Positions 4,830 to 6,363 of a DNA stretch of 6,363 nucleotides are shown here, piece by piece (position 1 is the stretch's first letter; every line of letters begins with the position of its first letter). The notes under the pieces were generated by a model, which saw only the letters and a program-made list of their open reading frames with translations, had not been told where the DNA came from and searched no databases. This stretch comes from Candidatus Nealsonbacteria bacterium CG08_land_8_20_14_0_20_36_22. Lineage in GTDB: Bacteria > Patescibacteriota > Minisyncoccia > Minisyncoccales > GWA2-38-27. The stretch is taken from NCBI GenBank assembly GCA_002774555.1, contig PEYC01000023.1, forward strand, positions 1-6,363. The letters run 5' to 3'. The position numbers and the translations under genes were made by a program.

Positions 4830-6189
4830 AATTGTTAAAAAAATTCCCAAAGGGAATTTTTTAGAAGACTTATTTTGGGAAACATTTTATCGACAACACT
4901 TAGGTGAGCAATATGGCGGATTATCCACCCACAAAGAAGGACAAAAAATTAAAATTCAGACTCACCGAGGATTGTTCAGACACACCTTCCAGAATAACTT
5001 AGCGGGCTTGGAAGGGACTGAAGGAATTGGGTATTGCGGTCATACAAGAGAACCCTTTCTGATTGGTTCAAGAATTGGCGAGATGAGCGTTTGTTTTTCC
5101 GGCAATATTATTAACCTTTCAGAATTAGTTGATGAGTTTGAAAATTTTGGGCATATTTTTGAGAGATGCGGAGACGATATTGAGATAATCGCCAAACTTA
5201 TTGCCCAAGGGGTAAATATTATTGATGGGATAAAGAGAATGGCTGAGAGGATTAAAGGAGCTTTTGCACTTTTAGTTCTTACTAAAGAAGGAATTTACGC
5301 TGCTCGTTGTCCAACCGGACACTGGCCTTTAGTTATTGGCGAGAAAAAAGGGGCAATAGCAGTTTCTTCGGAACCCTGCGGGTTTAAGAATTTCGGGTTT
5401 AAACTTGTTCGAGACCTTAAGCCCGGAGAAATTGTTTTATTTAAAGGAGGAAAAATAGAAACCAAAGCGATAATTTCCGGAGAAAAGGTTCAATTTTGCA
5501 GTTTTGTTTGGGTTTATACTGCTTATCCAAACGGTGTATTTTGGGGAATTCCTGCTTCATTGGTTAGAAAAAGGTTAGGAGCTGCTTTGGCTCGACAGGA
5601 TATTGAGAGGGGGTTTATCCCAGACATTGTTGCTCCGGTTCCTGATTCTGGTAGATTTCATGCCATTGGTTATCATCAGGAATTCTGTCGTCAGATAATG
5701 GAAGGGAAAATAAGAAAAGTACCCCTTTACGACGAAGTTTTGCTCAAATGGCCTTATGCTGGAAGAAGCTTTACTCCTCAAGAGGAGGAAAAAAGAAAGT
5801 TGGAAGCTCATATTAAGTTATTAGTAAACGGAGAAGATTACACCGGCAAAGTGCTTGTTATCAATGATGATTCAATTGTCAGGGGAACTCAGACTTCAGA
5901 GAATTTGGTGCCTAAGGCAGAATCGCTTGGCGTTAAAGAAATCCATTTTCGGATTTCTAATCCCGAACTTCATTCCTATTGCCCTTATGGCAAAACGACT
6001 AAAAGGGGAGAGCTTTTTGCCGCTGAAATACTTTCCAAAGAGGAAAGAATTAAATTTTTAAACTCTAAAGCTGAAAATAAAAATATAGTTAGAAGCTTGG
6101 AGTATAATACAGTTGATGATTTGGTTTTGGCAATCGGTCTGCCCAGAGAGAAACTCTGCGTTGACTGCGACTTAAAAACCCCGGATTGA
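4798..6189 (+). CDS. purF: PurF-like amidophosphoribosyltransferase with degenerate glutaminase site
   Basis: PurF makes phosphoribosylamine from PRPP and glutamine, the first step of purine synthesis. The whole fold is recognisable. The Ntn-type glutaminase domain (about 25-225) has GHTR (81-84), SGN (101-103), the D126-D127 pair and GAFALLVL (154-161). The phosphoribosyltransferase domain (about 250-450) has VPDSGRFHAIGY (281-292), YAGRSF (320-325) and the PRPP loop VINDDSIVRGT (354-364). However, the N-terminus lacks the catalytic Cys1 motif (CGxFG). It starts with a basic helix-like extension, and there is no cysteine before C80. The oxyanion HNGN is FSGN, and QHRG is QHLG. In contrast, C234, C395, C454 and C457 match the four [4Fe-4S] ligands of the B. 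subtilis enzyme. The only plausible start is ATG 4798, since no ATG, GTG or TTG follows early in frame. Ammonia-dependent activity or a different transferase role is possible. No other pur gene is nearby. Confidence 0.85.
   Translation: MTALFQKKIYKIVKKIPKGNFLEDLFWETFYRQHLGEQYGGLSTHKEGQKIKIQTHRGLFRHTFQNNLAGLEGTEGIGYCGHTREPFLIGSRIGEMSVCFSGNIINLSELVDEFENFGHIFERCGDDIEIIAKLIAQGVNIIDGIKRMAERIKGAFALLVLTKEGIYAARCPTGHWPLVIGEKKGAIAVSSEPCGFKNFGFKLVRDLKPGEIVLFKGGKIETKAIISGEKVQFCSFVWVYTAYPNGVFWGIPASLVRKRLGAALARQDIERGFIPDIVAPVPDSGRFHAIGYHQEFCRQIMEGKIRKVPLYDEVLLKWPYAGRSFTPQEEEKRKLEAHIKLLVNGEDYTGKVLVINDDSIVRGTQTSENLVPKAESLGVKEIHFRISNPELHSYCPYGKTTKRGELFAAEILSKEERIKFLNSKAENKNIVRSLEYNTVDDLVLAIGLPREKLCVDCDLKTPD
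4838..4862 (+). other. Perfect 11-bp hairpin inside the start of purF
   Basis: AAAAAATTCCC (4838-4848) and GGGAATTTTTT (4852-4862) form an 11-bp perfect stem with an AAA loop. It sits nine bases after the Nudix stop codon and within the first 22 codons of the PurF-like gene. It resembles a weak terminator with its own T-run and could tune read-through into the last operon gene. It could also be a by-product of the KKIPKGNF coding sequence. Confidence 0.5.
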
Positions 6190-6202
6190 TCGGGGTTTTT
6201 TT
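6174..6202. terminator. Bidirectional terminator between purF and rplT
   Basis: CCCCG (6179-6183) pairs with CGGGG (6191-6195) around a 7-nt loop. It is flanked by AAAAA on the left (6174-6178) and TTTTTTT on the right (6196-6202). This makes an intrinsic terminator on both strands, suited to two convergent genes. The purF stop codon TGA (6187-6189) lies in the loop, and the rplT stop codon begins immediately after the T-run, so both genes share this single element. Confidence 0.85.
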
Positions 6203-6363
6203 CTATTCTTTTACTTTTTCTACAATCTTTTCAAAAATTTGAGGATGACTTTTGGCTAATTCGGCTAAGATTTTTCTGTCAAGTCCGATTTTTTTTTGTT
6301 TTAAAGCGTGAATAAAACGGCTGTAAGATAAACCTTGTTCTCGGCAGGCAGCATTGATTTGAA
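6203..6363 (-). CDS. rplT: 50S ribosomal protein L20, C-terminal part
   Basis: Reading the minus strand, the window's last 161 bases encode the final 52 residues of L20, ending in a TAG stop (6203-6205). The segment INAACREQGLSYSRFIHAL is the family's conserved region, followed by LDRKILAELAKSHPQIFEKI and a short lysine- and glutamate-rich end. L20 binds 23S rRNA and is needed for early assembly of the large ribosomal subunit. The N-terminal RNA-binding extension lies beyond the window. In most bacteria rplT is the last gene after infC and rpmI, which would be further right; this cannot be seen here. It converges on the PurF-like gene and shares its terminator. Confidence 0.95.
   Translation of the reverse strand, partial: QINAACREQGLSYSRFIHALKQKKIGLDRKILAELAKSHPQIFEKIVEKVKE

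Noticed and set aside
5855..6061. Second plus-strand frame inside purF
   Set aside because: It overlaps the PRPP-loop region of the PurF-like gene and has no motif or initiation signal.

Overview
The window is a compact, AT-rich bacterial chromosome segment, most likely from a member of the Candidate Phyla Radiation (Patescibacteria/Parcubacteria-like). This placement is inference. It rests on the low GC, the near-absence of intergenic space, the lack of Shine-Dalgarno motifs, a Gre factor with an unusual tip sequence, a six-helix half-size MFS protein, an orphan degenerate PurF, and a short palindromic repeat read in frame as LRQAQGE. No rRNA, tRNA, CRISPR array, transposase or phage gene is visible.

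Layout, left to right. (1) Bases 2-571 encode an Lrp/AsnC-type regulator with a cysteine cluster at its C-terminus, followed by a hairpin terminator near 614-641. (2) A roughly 200-base gap holds a consensus -35 box lying inside a small palindrome, plus tandem AT-rich 9-mers. It leads to a GreA/GreB-family transcription factor (782-1252). (3) Directly after that gene lies a 27-bp almost perfect inverted repeat (1258-1323). Its right arm overlaps the -35 region of a strong-looking promoter whose TATAAT box sits so close to the next ATG that the transcript is predicted to be leaderless. (4) This promoter probably drives a tight five-gene operon (1343-6189): an HD-domain phosphohydrolase of the YfbR/HDDC2 kind, a half-size MFS membrane protein, a full PolX DNA polymerase (HhH, Pol beta-type palm and PHP exonuclease), a Nudix hydrolase resembling Ap4A hydrolase, and a PurF-like glutamine amidotransferase/phosphoribosyltransferase. 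The gaps are 1, 3 and 0 nt, followed by a 32-nt overlap. (5) A hairpin whose loop carries the purF stop codon separates the operon from a convergent gene, the 3' end of rplT (ribosomal protein L20) on the minus strand.

Four of the five operon genes handle nucleotides: HD nucleotidase-like, PolX, Nudix, PurF-like. The cluster therefore looks like nucleotide housekeeping, salvage or repair. The most notable feature is the PurF-like protein. It has lost the N-terminal catalytic cysteine and the asparagine of the glutaminase oxyanion site. It keeps the PRPP-binding loop and all four cysteines that, in the Bacillus subtilis type, bind a [4Fe-4S] cluster. No other purine biosynthesis gene is in view.
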